64,000 bases of DNA from Atrina japonica. Lineage: Eukaryota; Mollusca; Bivalvia; Pterioida; Pinnidae. The notes under the pieces are model-generated. The model was not told the origin of the DNA. It did not search any database and was given only the letters and a program-made list of their open reading frames with translations. Below, piece after piece: positions 61,216 through 64,000 of the stretch (position 1 is the first letter of the stretch; each line of letters opens with the position of its first letter). The stretch covers positions 62,001 to 126,000 of the forward strand of contig BROG01000961.1 in the NCBI GenBank assembly GCA_030159075.1, given 5' to 3'. A program made the position numbers and the translations under genes.

Positions 61216-61383
61216 AAAGAGGAACCTGTCTTGAAAGATTTCTCTCATAAAATACCCACTGTCTTAGGAGTTCACTCCAAGTGAAAACCACTTGATTACA
61301 TAATTCTTAAAATAAATCCTCTTTTGAGAGAGCACATTTCATTGGCAGATAGGTGGTCTCTCAGGAAATGTTCCACAGTATAC
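61216..61383. mobile_element. compact 'GTGGTCTC' family element, diverged
   Basis: 'ggaacctgtcttgaaagatt' at one end and 'aggaaatgttccacagta' at the other match 51630-51803. A similar right end is repeated at 61775-61830. Confidence 0.5.
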
Positions 61384-61469
61384 CACAGGAGCTGGAAATT
61401 TTATCTGTAACTTGCAAATAAAATTTCCGAATTCTAGTAATTTCGGCATCAGGTAAAGTTGGCACCAAG

Positions 61470-61595
61470 TATTTTTGGCACTTGTATAAGTAACTTTGGC
61501 ACTTGTATAAGTAACTTTGGCACTTGTATAAGTAACTTCGGCACTTGTATAAGTAACTTCGGCACTTGTACAAGTAACTTTGGCACTTAACTTTT
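61470..61595. repeat. 21-bp tandem repeat, about six copies
   Basis: The unit is 'acttgtataagtaactttgg' plus c; two units have 'cttcgg'. Confidence 0.5.
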
Positions 61596-61844
61596 CAGCA
61601 CATGAATGGGTAAAATCAGCAGCTAATATTGATTAAGGTAAATCAATTAATATCTCCTGGTGAATATTAATTTTAAAAAATCAAGTTTTCACAGATGTTT
61701 TTGTGAAGTGCCAAAAATACTTGCTTACAAGTGCAGAAATTACTCGGTGCTGAAATTACCTAATACTATTTCGATGGCAGATGGGAGGTCTATCAGGACA
61801 TGTTCCGCAGTAAACCATGAGAGCTGGAAATTTTATCTATAACT

Positions 61845-64000
<2,156 letters not shown>

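Overview
This is animal DNA: AT-rich, intron-dominated, with no bacterial-style gene packing. The dense mix of short inverted-repeat elements, tRNA-headed SINEs and minisatellites, and a recurring interspersed repeat ending in CTCAC/GTGAG boxes, suggest a mollusc, most likely a bivalve. The lineage is an inference from repeat style; no species can be named.

One protein-coding gene is recognisable, on the minus strand: a sodium-activated potassium channel of the Slo2/KCNT (Slack/Slick) family. I rebuilt 22 coding exons from position 41055 down to position 1, where the gene leaves the window. Splice sites and codon phases agree at every junction, and the joined product is about 837 residues. 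It holds an acidic N-terminus, S1-S6 with the TVGYGD filter, RCK1, a variable linker that includes a 30-nt microexon, and the first part of RCK2. Two further candidate first coding exons lie upstream. One (47799..47885) would give a 29-residue leader. The other is a 7-residue leader present in two nearly identical copies (42112..42132 and 43566..43586). Both join in phase 0 to the exon at 41055. This resembles the alternative N-termini known for vertebrate KCNT1, but needs transcript evidence.

Everything else is intronic or upstream non-coding sequence. It carries about twenty tandem arrays with 4- to 69-bp periods, several families of small palindromic elements (some nested), SINEs with target-site duplications, and a 69-bp near-perfect palindrome. 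Two minisatellites stand out because they are built from the gene's own exon/intron junctions: one repeats the acceptor and start of the S2 exon (33029..33625), the other repeats the end and donor region of the S5 exon (28930..29480).

From 47886 to 64000 no gene was recognised. That stretch holds satellites, small inverted-repeat elements, a CRE-containing element, one isolated strong splice donor (59995) and a long CT/GTCT microsatellite. It may be the first intron or promoter side of the channel gene, but the transcription start was not located.
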